In this document: piece by piece, positions 36,079 to 44,550 of the stretch | How positions within the stretch are numbered: position 1 is the first letter of the stretch | Layout: each line of letters begins with the position of its first letter | Translations under genes and position numbers: made by a program | Notes under the pieces: model-generated | The model's input: only the letters and a program-made list of their open reading frames with translations | What the model was told of the DNA's origin: nothing | Database searches by the model: none | Assembly (NCBI RefSeq): GCF_024710485.1 | Contig: NZ_JANJUQ010000033.1 | Coordinates: 62,001-126,000, forward strand | Origin: Flavobacterium sp. | GTDB taxonomy: Bacteria > Bacteroidota > Bacteroidia > Flavobacteriales > Flavobacteriaceae | DNA length: 64,000 bases | Direction of reading: 5' to 3'

Positions 36079-37212
36079 ATGAAATTAGATAGAAAAGAAA
36101 TTTTGGCTGCTTTGGAAACCATTACCATTGCAGGCGAAGGCAAAAATATGGTCGAAAGCGGCGCTGTTAAAAACGTGCTGACTTTCGGTAACGAAGTGGT
36201 AGTCGATTTAGTAATTTCGACACCGGCCATGCACATCAAAAAACGCGCGGAAGACGACATCAAAAAACTCATCCACGATAAATTTTCATCCGATGCTATG
36301 GTGAAAGTCAACATCAAAGTGGAAACGCCCGAGCAAAATCCGAATCAAATCAAAGGCAAAGCCATTCCGGGCATCAGCAATATTATCGCGGTAGCTTCCG
36401 GAAAAGGCGGCGTTGGAAAATCAACAGTAACTGCCAATTTAGCCGTGTCCTTAGCTAAAATGGGTTTCAAAGTAGGCGTGTTAGATGCCGATATTTACGG
36501 ACCAAGTATGCCGATCATGTTTGATGTAGAAAACGAAAAACCGCTTTCTATTGAAGTCGACGGCAAATCGAAAATGAAACCTATCGAAAGCTACGAAATC
36601 AAATTGCTTTCCATCGGATTCTTCACTTCACCAAGTCAGGCTGTAATTTGGCGTGGCCCAATGGCAGCCAAAGCCTTAAACCAAATGATATTCGATGCTG
36701 CTTGGGGCGAACTCGATTTTATGTTAATCGATTTACCACCGGGAACCGGCGACATTCACTTGTCCATCATGCAATCGTTGCCTATCACAGGCGCTGTAGT
36801 GGTAAGCACACCACAAGCCGTGGCTTTAGCCGATGCTAAAAAAGGAGTTTCCATGTTCTTGTCCGACAGCATCAACGTTCCGGTATTGGGTATCATCGAA
36901 AACATGGCCTATTTTACGCCGGAAGAATTGCCAAACAACAAATATTACATCTTCGGTAAAGAAGGTGCAAAAGACTTGGCAGCCGATTTAAATGTGCCGT
37001 TCTTAGGCGAAGTACCATTGGTGCAAAGCATCCGCGAAGCCGGAGATTACGGTCGCCCTGCCGCCTTACAAACCGCTTCGGTCATCGAAAATGTATTCGA
37101 AGCCATTACCCGTAATGTGGTACAGGAAACCGTAAACCGCAACGAAAGTTTACCGCCGACTGAAGCGATTAAAATTACCACCATGGCCGGTTGTTCGGCT
37201 GTTAAGAAGTAG
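36079..37212 (+). CDS. mrp: Mrp/ApbC-type Fe-S cluster carrier ATPase
   Basis: 377 residues. The N-terminal DUF59/MIP18-like domain (1-95) is followed by a ParA-like ATPase with the deviant Walker A 'KGGVGKS' at 109-115 and 'DADIYGPSMP'. 'LIDLPPGTGDIHLS' is Walker B. The C-terminal 'TMAGCSAVKK' retains one Cys. Proteins of this type bind and transfer Fe-S clusters to apoproteins. It lies just upstream of a NifU-domain scaffold gene, supporting a shared Fe-S role. Confidence 0.94.
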   Translation: MKLDRKEILAALETITIAGEGKNMVESGAVKNVLTFGNEVVVDLVISTPAMHIKKRAEDDIKKLIHDKFSSDAMVKVNIKVETPEQNPNQIKGKAIPGISNIIAVASGKGGVGKSTVTANLAVSLAKMGFKVGVLDADIYGPSMPIMFDVENEKPLSIEVDGKSKMKPIESYEIKLLSIGFFTSPSQAVIWRGPMAAKALNQMIFDAAWGELDFMLIDLPPGTGDIHLSIMQSLPITGAVVVSTPQAVALADAKKGVSMFLSDSINVPVLGIIENMAYFTPEELPNNKYYIFGKEGAKDLAADLNVPFLGEVPLVQSIREAGDYGRPAALQTASVIENVFEAITRNVVQETVNRNESLPPTEAIKITTMAGCSAVKK

Positions 37213-37215
37213 TGT

Positions 37216-37288
37216 TTAGTTTTCAGTCTCAGTTTACAGTTTTGTTTACTGCGACTGAAAGCTGCGACTGAAAACTAAAAATTAAATT
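37216..37288. repeat. Word-repeat hairpin spacer (CAGTTT / ACTGAA words)
   Basis: TTAGTTTTCAGTC at the left is complemented by GACTGAAAACTAA at the right, with further CAGT and ACTG words between. The spacer ends at the nifU-like start codon. The same words recur at the hemW start (58430-58470) and inside leuS (7683-7714). Confidence 0.75.
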
Positions 37289-37528
37289 ATGACAAACGAA
37301 GAATTAATTGTCAATATCGAAAAAGCCCTCGACGAAATCAGACCGTTTCTGAATTCCGATGGCGGCGATATCAGCTTGGTTTCCGTAGAAGACCAAAAGC
37401 ACGTTAAAGTGCGTCTTCAAGGCGCTTGTACCTCATGTAGTTTGAGTGTGAGTACCATGAAAGCCGGGGTGGAAACCACCATCAAAAAGTACGCACCGCA
37501 AATCGAAACCGTAGAAAACGTAATTTAG
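37289..37528 (+). CDS. NifU C-terminal-domain Fe-S scaffold protein
   Basis: 79 residues comprising only the NifU C-terminal domain. 'IRPFLNSDGGDISLV' (17-31) and the cluster-binding 'GACTSCS' with Cys47 and Cys50 are diagnostic. It dimerises to hold a [4Fe-4S] cluster for transfer to targets. It is paired with the Mrp-type carrier upstream. Confidence 0.95.
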   Translation: MTNEELIVNIEKALDEIRPFLNSDGGDISLVSVEDQKHVKVRLQGACTSCSLSVSTMKAGVETTIKKYAPQIETVENVI

Positions 37529-37545
37529 TTATTTTGACCTAATGT

Positions 37546-37571
37546 CTACACTGAGCGCAGTCGAAGTGTAG
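37546..37571. repeat. Short palindrome CTACACT...AGTGTAG
   Basis: CTACA CTgagcgcagtcgaAG TGTAG forms a hairpin 18 bp after the nifU-like gene, immediately before a larger palindromic element. Confidence 0.7.
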
Positions 37572-37657
37572 GGCGTTCCCCTGCGGGTCGGGCTATTCGT
37601 TGCAATCTTTTCGGGATTGATAATCCCCAAAAGGATTTCCACTACTATCCCTAACGC
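37571..37657. repeat. Second palindromic dispersed-type element (GGGCGTT...CCCTAACGC)
   Basis: The outer arms GCGTT and AACGC pair, and an inner arm AATCTTTT (centre 37605-37612) pairs with AAAAGGATT (around 37630). It has a different sequence from the GGGGCTAG family. From memory, such elements are common in Flavobacterium intergenic regions. No gene lies between 37529 and 37750. Confidence 0.7.
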
Positions 37658-37750
37658 GAATGTAGCTTGGTATGATAAAAATCATAAAATAAAAGTTCGG
37701 GTTTGAAGACCTTAGCGCCTTTGAATCACAGAACCTCAGAATCTCAAAGC

Positions 37751-38803
37751 ATGATAGAAACAGATATACTGATTATCGGAGCCGGACCAACAGGTTTATT
37801 CGCTGTTTTTGAAGCCGGTTTATTAAAATTAAAATGCCACATCATCGACGCTTTGCCGCAACCCGGCGGGCAGTTGGCCGAATTGTATCCCAAAAAACCC
37901 ATTTACGATATTCCCGGTTATCCCGAAGTATTGGCAGGCGATTTGGTGAACAATTTGATGGAGCAAATCAAACAATTCCAACCCGGATTTACCTTGGCGG
38001 AAACCGCAGAAACCATTGACAAGTTAGACGACGGTACGTTTATCGTAACCACCAACAAAGGCACCAAACACCACGCTAAAGCCATCGCTATAGCCGGCGG
38101 ATTGGGTACTTTTGAACCGAGAAAACCGGAGATTGAAAACATTAGTTGCTACGAAGAAAAAGGCGTAGAATATTTTGTCAAAGATCCGGAATTGTTCCGC
38201 GACAAGAAAATTGTAATTGCCGGCGGTGGAGATTCTGCCTTAGATTGGAGCATCTTTCTAGCCGATGTAGCTTCGGAAGTTACGTTGATTCACCGCAGAA
38301 ATGAATTCCGTGGTGCTTTGGATTCCGTAGAGAAATTACAAGAATACAAAAAGTTAGGCTTGGTGAATTTAGTAACACCGGCTGAGGTAGTTCGCTTACA
38401 CGGCGACGACCATTTAACCGCTATCACCATCAATTCCGATGGCCAAGAGCAAACCATTGAAACTGATTATTTTATTCCGCTTTTTGGTTTAACACCAAAA
38501 TTAGGACCTATCACCAATTGGGGATTGGAAATTGAAAAGAACGCGATTAAAGTGAACAATGCTTTAGATTACCAAACCAATATCGATGGTATTTACGCCA
38601 TTGGAGACGTGAACATTTATCCGGGTAAATTAAAACTCATTTTATGTGGTTTCCACGAAGCCACTTTGATGTGTCAGAGTGTTTACAATCGCTTAAATCC
38701 GGGCAAACGTTATGTGTTGAAATACACCACGGTTTCCGGTGTAGACGGTTTTGACGGCACCCGAAAAGAAGCAGAAAAAGCAGTAGTAAAATCAATCGAC
38801 TAA
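37751..38803 (+). CDS. Ferredoxin-NADP reductase-like FAD/NAD(P) oxidoreductase
   Basis: 350 residues from 37751; the 16 codons of open frame upstream are octamer-word spacer. The thioredoxin-reductase-like fold has 'IIGAGPTGL' at 8-16 (FAD), 'VIAGGGDSALDW' at about 154-165 (NAD(P)) and 'YAIGDVNIYPGK' near the C-terminus (FAD). There is no CxxC, so it is a ferredoxin/flavodoxin-NADP+ reductase of the type found in Bacillus and Chlorobium, not a thioredoxin reductase. Its stop overlaps the ferredoxin start by one base (TAATG), supporting the reductase-ferredoxin pairing. Confidence 0.92.
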   Translation: MIETDILIIGAGPTGLFAVFEAGLLKLKCHIIDALPQPGGQLAELYPKKPIYDIPGYPEVLAGDLVNNLMEQIKQFQPGFTLAETAETIDKLDDGTFIVTTNKGTKHHAKAIAIAGGLGTFEPRKPEIENISCYEEKGVEYFVKDPELFRDKKIVIAGGGDSALDWSIFLADVASEVTLIHRRNEFRGALDSVEKLQEYKKLGLVNLVTPAEVVRLHGDDHLTAITINSDGQEQTIETDYFIPLFGLTPKLGPITNWGLEIEKNAIKVNNALDYQTNIDGIYAIGDVNIYPGKLKLILCGFHEATLMCQSVYNRLNPGKRYVLKYTTVSGVDGFDGTRKEAEKAVVKSID

Positions 38804-39135
38804 TGGCACAAGACATCACTATTAAAATCACAGATCGCGACGGCGTTACGCATGAAGTGCAAGCGCCAACCGATATGAATATGAATATTATGGAGTTGGT
38901 TCGTTCTTACGAATTGGCTCCCGAAGGTACTATCGGTATTTGCGGCGGTATGGCCATGTGCGCTTCTTGCCAATGTTATGTGTTAAATGATGTACCGTTA
39001 CCGGAAAAAAATCCTGATGAAGAAGCCATGTTGTGGGAAGCTTTCAATGTAAAAGACAACAGTCGTTTGGGTTGCCAACTTCACATCACCGAAGCAATGG
39101 ACGGACTGGAAATTGAGTTGGCTCCGGAGAGTTAG
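38803..39135 (+). CDS. [2Fe-2S] ferredoxin, adrenodoxin type
   Basis: 110 residues. The cluster ligands are Cys47, Cys53, Cys56 and Cys91 (C-x5-C-x2-C ... C), as in 'ICGGMAMCASC' and 'RLGCQLHI'. It is translationally coupled to the reductase upstream and is probably its electron-transfer partner; possible clients are Fe-S assembly or monooxygenase systems, none of which is adjacent. Confidence 0.94.
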   Translation: MAQDITIKITDRDGVTHEVQAPTDMNMNIMELVRSYELAPEGTIGICGGMAMCASCQCYVLNDVPLPEKNPDEEAMLWEAFNVKDNSRLGCQLHITEAMDGLEIELAPES

Positions 39136-39144
39136 AAAGAAATA

Positions 39145-39176
39145 AAAAAGGCGAGAAGTAAAATTCTCGCCTTTTT
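39145..39176. terminator. Bidirectional terminator between ferredoxin and M43 protease genes
   Basis: Perfect 13-bp stem AAAAAGGCGAGAA / TTCTCGCCTTTTT with a 6-nt loop in a convergent gap. Confidence 0.92.
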
Positions 39177-39196
39177 TATTGTCAACACTTAGTTTG

Positions 39197-40576
39197 TTAT
39201 TTTTTAACAAACTGTAATGTTTTTGAAGCATTTTCTTTGTTGATTTTTATAAAGTAAACACCTTGAGATAAAGATTGAGTATCTACCGTTAAATCAGCTC
39301 CTGTTGATACATTAACTTGTTTTACTAATTGCCCTAAAGCATTGTAAATAGTGAATGAATCAGGTAGTTCTTCATTAACAGAAATAGCAACGAAATCATT
39401 AGCCGGGTTTGGATATAACTTGATTTGGTTTAACCATCCAAATTCGGAGTTGCTCATTGGCGACTGGCAAGCTAATGAAGTAGCTAAAGTGTTTCTTCTT
39501 GGTGAATTCTGCATAACCGCTAACATTCTTGCCTTTTGATTTAAAGTAAATATGTTCATACAAGCATCATTGGTATAATCCATGTAGTTTTCTACCATGT
39601 CTACACCGGCAGCAGCTGGACAAGAGTCATAAGTGTTTAAACAATCATAATTTTCCCAACCTGCAGGTGGAGTATCAGCACAGAAATCATTATTGTTAGT
39701 ACAATTTATAATGCCTGCAGCTTGTGAACCTCCGTCTCCCCAAATATGTCTTAATCCCAAACAGTGTCCGATTTCGTGAGTAGCTGTTCTTCCTAAGTTG
39801 TAATCGTTAAAATAAGTTCCTTGGTTAGGTGCAACTACTGATGAACCAAAACAACGATAGTCAATAATTACCCCATCAGTAATAGCATCACCACCATTAG
39901 AATTTAATCCGCCAAGACCGGAATTACTCGGGAATTGAGCATAGCCCAAAACACCGTCTAAATCACCGCCAAATTGACAAACCCAAATATTAAAGTACTG
40001 AGTTGGATCCCATTGGGTTTCCGGTTTCAAAAAAGTTTCAACATTGGTTTCATTCCAAGTGATATTGCCTAAATTAACACGGTTTATACCGTTTGTTGCC
40101 GCACCATTTGGATCCCTTTGTGCCATACAGAATTCAATTTCAACGTCTGCACCAACAGGGTTTGTGTTGTATCCCGGAGTGTTCAACATTCTTCTGAAAT
40201 CTTGATTGAGAACTGTGATTTGAGAGAGGACTCTGGCGTTAGAGATGTTTCTTCCTGAACCAACAGCTTGTCCACTGTGAATAACGTGTACTACAACAGG
40301 AATAGTAATTACCACATTGGCTGATCTTCCGGCTGCCATTCGTTCTTGAATTTCGGCAACTTTCGGAGCTATCCATTGTTCAAAAGCTTCGGTAGTTGAT
40401 CGGTTGGGATTGTTTGCTCTTAAAAAATTTTCATACTCATCGGTAATACATCTGATAGAACCGTTGTGCGGATTAACACTTTTTGGCGATGAACCAAATA
40501 ATGTTCTTTCGGGATTGCTCTGATTTTGAGCAAAAAGCATAGTGCTAAATAATAATAGTGTAAAAGTTTTAAACAT
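39197..40576 (-). CDS. Secreted M43 (pappalysin-like) zinc metalloprotease with T9SS domain
   Basis: 459 residues. After the signal peptide (to about 16) and a propeptide-like region comes the protease domain with 'HEIGHCLGLRH' (zinc ligands His267, His271 and His277) and a Met-turn in 'ENYMDYTNDACM'. Cysteines around 'CTNNNDFCADTP' and 'YDCLNTYDSCP' probably form disulphides. The last 75 residues are a T9SS type A sorting domain ('IKLYPNPANDFVAI' to 'KTLQFVKK'). It is therefore an exported, surface-released protease, probably for nutrient protein digestion. Confidence 0.95.
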   Translation of the reverse strand: MFKTFTLLLFSTMLFAQNQSNPERTLFGSSPKSVNPHNGSIRCITDEYENFLRANNPNRSTTEAFEQWIAPKVAEIQERMAAGRSANVVITIPVVVHVIHSGQAVGSGRNISNARVLSQITVLNQDFRRMLNTPGYNTNPVGADVEIEFCMAQRDPNGAATNGINRVNLGNITWNETNVETFLKPETQWDPTQYFNIWVCQFGGDLDGVLGYAQFPSNSGLGGLNSNGGDAITDGVIIDYRCFGSSVVAPNQGTYFNDYNLGRTATHEIGHCLGLRHIWGDGGSQAAGIINCTNNNDFCADTPPAGWENYDCLNTYDSCPAAAGVDMVENYMDYTNDACMNIFTLNQKARMLAVMQNSPRRNTLATSLACQSPMSNSEFGWLNQIKLYPNPANDFVAISVNEELPDSFTIYNALGQLVKQVNVSTGADLTVDTQSLSQGVYFIKINKENASKTLQFVKK

Positions 40577-40731
40577 ATGTTTTAGGGTTGTTAATACAAT
40601 ACAAAAAATAAGTTGGCTAATGTACTAATTTAAATAATATAACACATCAAATTTGTGAAATAACCACAATTACATTTAAGGATACCTTCGAAACTTAGTA
40701 AAGTTTTAATAGCACTTTTTATTTTGGCACA

Positions 40732-41433
40732 TTACAATCCTAATTTATTTTTGGCTAAAGGTAGAACTCGAGCTGTGAATTTAGAGTAAGCTAATGCTGA
40801 GGGATGTAAGCCGTCAGAAGCTACCAAATCGGGTTGTAATAATCCCATTCGAGTAATGTCGGTTATATTGACAAAAGAAATTCCGTTATCTTCACAATAG
40901 GCTTTTGCAAAGGCATTGTATTGGTAAATCCCTTGAGAAATGCTTATTGAACCTTGACCAAATGGCGTGTAAGCATAATCTGGAATCGAAAGGACAATTA
41001 TGTTGTCTTTGTTGCCTCCGGCTTTGGCAATAGCAATGTCAACCAACTCCGGAAATTCTTGTTCGTACAAGTTAAAAGGCTTGCCTTGGTATTGGTTGTT
41101 GACACCTATGAGTAAGGTAACTAAGTTGTAATCGTTAGTGAGGTTTTTCGAAGCTATGGCCGTTTTTAAATTGGTGGTGGTCCAACCTGTTTGCGCAATG
41201 AGTTTAATTTCGAAATTATCGGCAGTGGTTAAGTATTGCCCGAGACTGTCTTTTAATTGTTCCGGAAAGCGACAATCTTCGCATACACTTTGTCCGTAAG
41301 TATAACTGTCGCCCAAAGCCAAATATTTGAATAATCTTGGATTTGGTTGAGGTGAAGTTTGTTGGTCTTCCGAGCAGCTGTTGATACAGAAAGCCAAACC
41401 AAAAAATGCTAACATTTGAAAAAATCGTTTCAT
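40732..41433 (-). CDS. SGNH/GDSL hydrolase lipoprotein
   Basis: 233 residues. It has a lipobox with Cys20 ('FCINSCSED'). 'LALGDSYTYG' holds the nucleophile Ser43, 'LLIGVNNQYQG' is the block III Gly/Asn region, and 'SDGLHPSALAY' near the C-terminus supplies Asp and His. It is an esterase or lipase of unknown substrate, anchored in a membrane. It lies just downstream of the DUF3050 gene on the same strand. Confidence 0.92.
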   Translation of the reverse strand: MKRFFQMLAFFGLAFCINSCSEDQQTSPQPNPRLFKYLALGDSYTYGQSVCEDCRFPEQLKDSLGQYLTTADNFEIKLIAQTGWTTTNLKTAIASKNLTNDYNLVTLLIGVNNQYQGKPFNLYEQEFPELVDIAIAKAGGNKDNIIVLSIPDYAYTPFGQGSISISQGIYQYNAFAKAYCEDNGISFVNITDITRMGLLQPDLVASDGLHPSALAYSKFTARVLPLAKNKLGL

Positions 41434-41462
41434 AATTGAATTTTTTGGTTTGACTTTTATTT

Positions 41463-42245
41463 TTAGGCCAGCTCCAAACGAGCTTCAATTTTTTCTTCAA
41501 TAGCGTTCCATAAACCGATACGTTTCTCCAAGGCTAAAACCGAAACTTCTTCAACTTCTTTCCATTTTTGGGCATCGTCTTGGCAAAGTTCGTCTATCAT
41601 TTGCATCGCCATCGGACCGTGTTCGTCGGCATCCAATTCGATATGTCGTTCGAAGTAATAAATCAGCTTGGCCAAATCCACATCCGGAAAGTTTTGCTGG
41701 AAGTTTTTCAGAATCTCAGTAAACATATTCGGAATCAAATCTTCGCGACCAAAGGTAAACGCAGCGGCAATTTTATGCACTTTGCCTTCTTCAATCACTC
41801 GGAAGGTAAAATCCAGAAACGCCTTAACATTGTAGTGTAAATCACTTTGTTTGATAGCAATGAAAACGTTTTTGGTGTCGACTACGTTCTTTAAGAAAGC
41901 TTTCAATTCATCGGTTGAAGCACCGCAGCTTTGCATCGCTTCTACATACATTTCAAAATGACTCAACCGTTTCCCGTCTAAAGTCAAATCGCTTTCTTCA
42001 GCCAATACAATTTCGTTAATCAAATATCGAGTTTCCGGATTTTCCGAGGCAAACCATGGTGTAGTTGTACAAGTTAGTTTGTTTTGCAAGGCTTTTAGGA
42101 GCGACATAAAGTCCCAAACCGCATACACATGGCATTCTAAAAACTGATGCAAGTCGTCTATCGTTTTTACTTTTTCATACAACGGATGTTGCAACAATAT
42201 ATCTTTTTGCGGTTGGATGGTTTGATTGATAGTTGAGATATTCAT
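41463..42245 (-). CDS. DUF3050 protein (heme-oxygenase-like fold)
   Basis: 260 residues from 42245; an in-frame Met at 42272 would add nine residues. 'HPLYEKVKTIDDLHQFLECHVYAVWDFMSLLKALQ' is the DUF3050 signature, and 'YFERHIELDADEHGPMAMQM' lies in the C-terminal half. The helical fold resembles heme oxygenase-like diiron proteins, but no reaction is established for the family. Confidence 0.88.
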   Translation of the reverse strand: MNISTINQTIQPQKDILLQHPLYEKVKTIDDLHQFLECHVYAVWDFMSLLKALQNKLTCTTTPWFASENPETRYLINEIVLAEESDLTLDGKRLSHFEMYVEAMQSCGASTDELKAFLKNVVDTKNVFIAIKQSDLHYNVKAFLDFTFRVIEEGKVHKIAAAFTFGREDLIPNMFTEILKNFQQNFPDVDLAKLIYYFERHIELDADEHGPMAMQMIDELCQDDAQKWKEVEEVSVLALEKRIGLWNAIEEKIEARLELA

Positions 42246-42303
42246 AGCTTTTTTTTGGTATTTACGTTCCATATATCAATATGGATTTATCGAAACAAAA
42301 ATA

Positions 42304-42335
42304 AAAATGCTTCCCCGAAAAGAGAAGCATTTTGT
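42304..42335 (-). terminator. Terminator of the acyl-CoA dehydrogenase gene
   Basis: Perfect stem AAAATGCTTC / GAAGCATTTT, 28 bp after the stop on the minus strand. Confidence 0.75.
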
Positions 42336-42360
42336 ATCAATTTTATTGATTGTTTAATTT

Positions 42361-43539
42361 TTATTTGAAGGCAGGCATACCGGTAATGTCAGCTCCGGTA
42401 ATCAACAAGTGAATGTCGTGTGTACCTTCGTAAGTGATTACACTTTCTAAGTTCATGCTGTGGCGCATGATAGAATATTCTCCGGTGATTCCCATTCCAC
42501 CCAAGATTTGACGGGCTTCGCGGGCAATGTTAATCGCCATATCTACGTTGTTTCTTTTCGCCATAGATATTTGAGCTGTAGTGGCTTTGCCTTCATTTCT
42601 TAAAACACCTAGTCTCCAAGTCAACAATTGTGCTTTGGTGATTTCGGTAATCATTTCAGCCAATTTCTTTTGTTGCAATTGCGTAGCGGCAATCGGTTTG
42701 TCAAATTGGATTCTTTCTTTGGCATAACGCAACGCCGTGTCGTAACAGTCCATAGCAGCACCAATAGCGCCCCAAGCGATACCGTAACGCGCCGAATCCA
42801 AACACATCATGGGCGCACCAAGACCGGATTTGCCCGGTAATAAGTTTTCTTTTGGCACTTTTACATTGTCAAAAATCAATTCGCCCGTAGCCGATGCACG
42901 CAACGACCATTTGTTGTGCGTTTCCGGAGTGGTAAACCCTTCCATGCCGCGTTCCACAATTAAACCGTGAATTCTGCCTTCTTCATTTTTAGCCCAAACT
43001 ACTGCGATGTCCGCAAACGGTGCATTCGAAATCCACATTTTGGCACCGTTCAACAAATAATGGTCGCCCATATCTTTGAAGTTGGTTACCATACCGCTCG
43101 GATTTGAACCGTAATCCGGCTCGGTCAATCCAAAACAGCCCATGAACTCACCTGTCGCTAATTTCGGCAAGTATTTCATGCGTTGCTCTTCAGTTCCGAA
43201 TTTCCAAATCGGATACATCACCAAAGACGATTGTACCGATGAAGTCGAACGCACACCCGAGTCACCTCTTTCAATTTCCTGCATGATTAAACCATACGAA
43301 ATTTGGTCTAAACCGGCACCGCCATATTCCTCAGGGATGTAGGGACCAAAGCCGCCAATTTCGCCCAAACCTTTGATGATTTGTTTTGGGAATTCCGCAC
43401 GTTGTGCATAATCTTCAATAATAGGCGATACTTCACGTTTCACCCACGCACGCGCTGAATCACGCACTAATTTGTGCTCTTCCGTTAATAAATCATCTAA
43501 TAAATAGTAATCAGGAGCTTGAAATAAATCGGGTTTCAT
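42361..43539 (-). CDS. Acyl-CoA dehydrogenase, glutaryl-CoA dehydrogenase-like
   Basis: 392 residues. The three-domain acyl-CoA dehydrogenase fold is clear: 'CFGLTEPDYGSNPSGM' (FAD-binding middle domain), 'LNGAKMWISNAPFADIAVVWA', and the C-terminal helix bundle with 'GGMGITGEYSIMRH'. The catalytic Glu is in 'VITYEGTHDIH', with 'ITGADITGMPAF' at the end as in glutaryl-CoA dehydrogenases of lysine/tryptophan degradation. It is monocistronic, with no other catabolic genes adjacent. Confidence 0.92.
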   Translation of the reverse strand: MKPDLFQAPDYYLLDDLLTEEHKLVRDSARAWVKREVSPIIEDYAQRAEFPKQIIKGLGEIGGFGPYIPEEYGGAGLDQISYGLIMQEIERGDSGVRSTSSVQSSLVMYPIWKFGTEEQRMKYLPKLATGEFMGCFGLTEPDYGSNPSGMVTNFKDMGDHYLLNGAKMWISNAPFADIAVVWAKNEEGRIHGLIVERGMEGFTTPETHNKWSLRASATGELIFDNVKVPKENLLPGKSGLGAPMMCLDSARYGIAWGAIGAAMDCYDTALRYAKERIQFDKPIAATQLQQKKLAEMITEITKAQLLTWRLGVLRNEGKATTAQISMAKRNNVDMAINIAREARQILGGMGITGEYSIMRHSMNLESVITYEGTHDIHLLITGADITGMPAFK

Positions 43540-43626
43540 CTGTCTATATTTTGGTTTACGAAAACGTTTGCAAAGCTACACAATCTAAGTTAAAATCTCA
43601 ATCAACAATTGTTATAATTTTTTGAA

Positions 43627-43703
43627 GCTTTATCCGGCTATCCGCTCTATCTTTTTTGTTTTTGTCAAAACAAAAAAGGATGCCGCTGCTATCCGGGCTA
43701 GGG
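43627..43703 (+). repeat. REP-like element, copy E (poly-T/A hairpin variant)
   Basis: Same family ends (TATCCGGCTATCCGCTC ... GCTATCCGGGCTAGGG). The central hairpin is TTTTTTGTTTT pairing with AAAACAAAAAA around a TGTC loop. It lies between the acyl-CoA dehydrogenase start and the 3' end of the next gene. Confidence 0.75.
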
Positions 43704-43717
43704 CGGTAGCTTTACAT

Positions 43718-44452
43718 TCAACGCTCGAGTTTTTGAAACGCTACGTTTTTTTCAAACAAGAAATCAGCCATTTCCAGGATGTCTTGGCGTGCGGCTAGAG
43801 CAGCAGCTCGGGCATCAGTTTCGCAATACGCAATAAACAAATCGATTTCTTCCGGTTTTAATTTGAGGGTATTCAGGTAAAAATTACGGTCGTAATGACT
43901 GCTGAGGAAATCTTTAAAACTAGGTGGCAGAACGGGTTTTTGCTCCGGTTCTTTGTCTTTGTTTTTGAACCAATTGGATATGCCTTTAAACATCCGTACA
44001 AAGTCGACGCCGTTTTCAATGGTGCCGTCATAAACATTAACCACTTTCAGCGCTTGGCTTTGTTTGGTGAGTTTTATAGCGTCTATATCAGCTTGAGAGA
44101 TTTGCACTTTTAGGCTTGACTTGTTCACAATTTCAACATCTTCCAAGGCTATGGGTTTCTTTTCAATGGTAATCGTCAATTGGTTTTGATTGAAGTATGT
44201 TTCGGTAATTTTGAGTTTGAAATCGAGGTATTCTTTGGAAAGTATGTAGAGTTCATCGCCTAAAGCAACACCAATACTAAAATGGCCTTGGCTGTCTGTA
44301 GTGGTACTTTTTTTAGAAGTTAGGTTGACAAGGTCGATGTTGGGAATGCCTTTTCCTTCGCAAACTATTTTTCCGGTTACCACTTTTTCGTTTTGAGCTA
44401 AACAAAAGGTTGTCGTAAAAAACAAAAAGGTAAAGAGTAGTGTTGGTTTCAA
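43718..44452 (-). CDS. Secreted CarboxypepD_reg-like protein
   Basis: 244 residues. After the signal peptide (to about 19) comes a CarboxypepD_reg-like beta-sandwich ('VTGKIVCEGKGIPNIDLVNLTSKKSTTTDSQGHFSIGV'), followed by a helical C-terminal half with 'LKPEEIDLFIAYCETDARAAA'. No barrel follows, so it is not a receptor. It is a known but functionally unassigned flavobacterial type. Confidence 0.78.
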   Translation of the reverse strand: MKPTLLFTFLFFTTTFCLAQNEKVVTGKIVCEGKGIPNIDLVNLTSKKSTTTDSQGHFSIGVALGDELYILSKEYLDFKLKITETYFNQNQLTITIEKKPIALEDVEIVNKSSLKVQISQADIDAIKLTKQSQALKVVNVYDGTIENGVDFVRMFKGISNWFKNKDKEPEQKPVLPPSFKDFLSSHYDRNFYLNTLKLKPEEIDLFIAYCETDARAAALAARQDILEMADFLFEKNVAFQKLER

Positions 44453-44550
44453 TAATCAGACTTTAAAGATGGAAGCTCTAAAGTACAGTTTTCGTTTTCG
44501 CTTAGTGATAAAGTAGTGTTAATTAAGGTTTTTTTACCATTTGGCTGATA

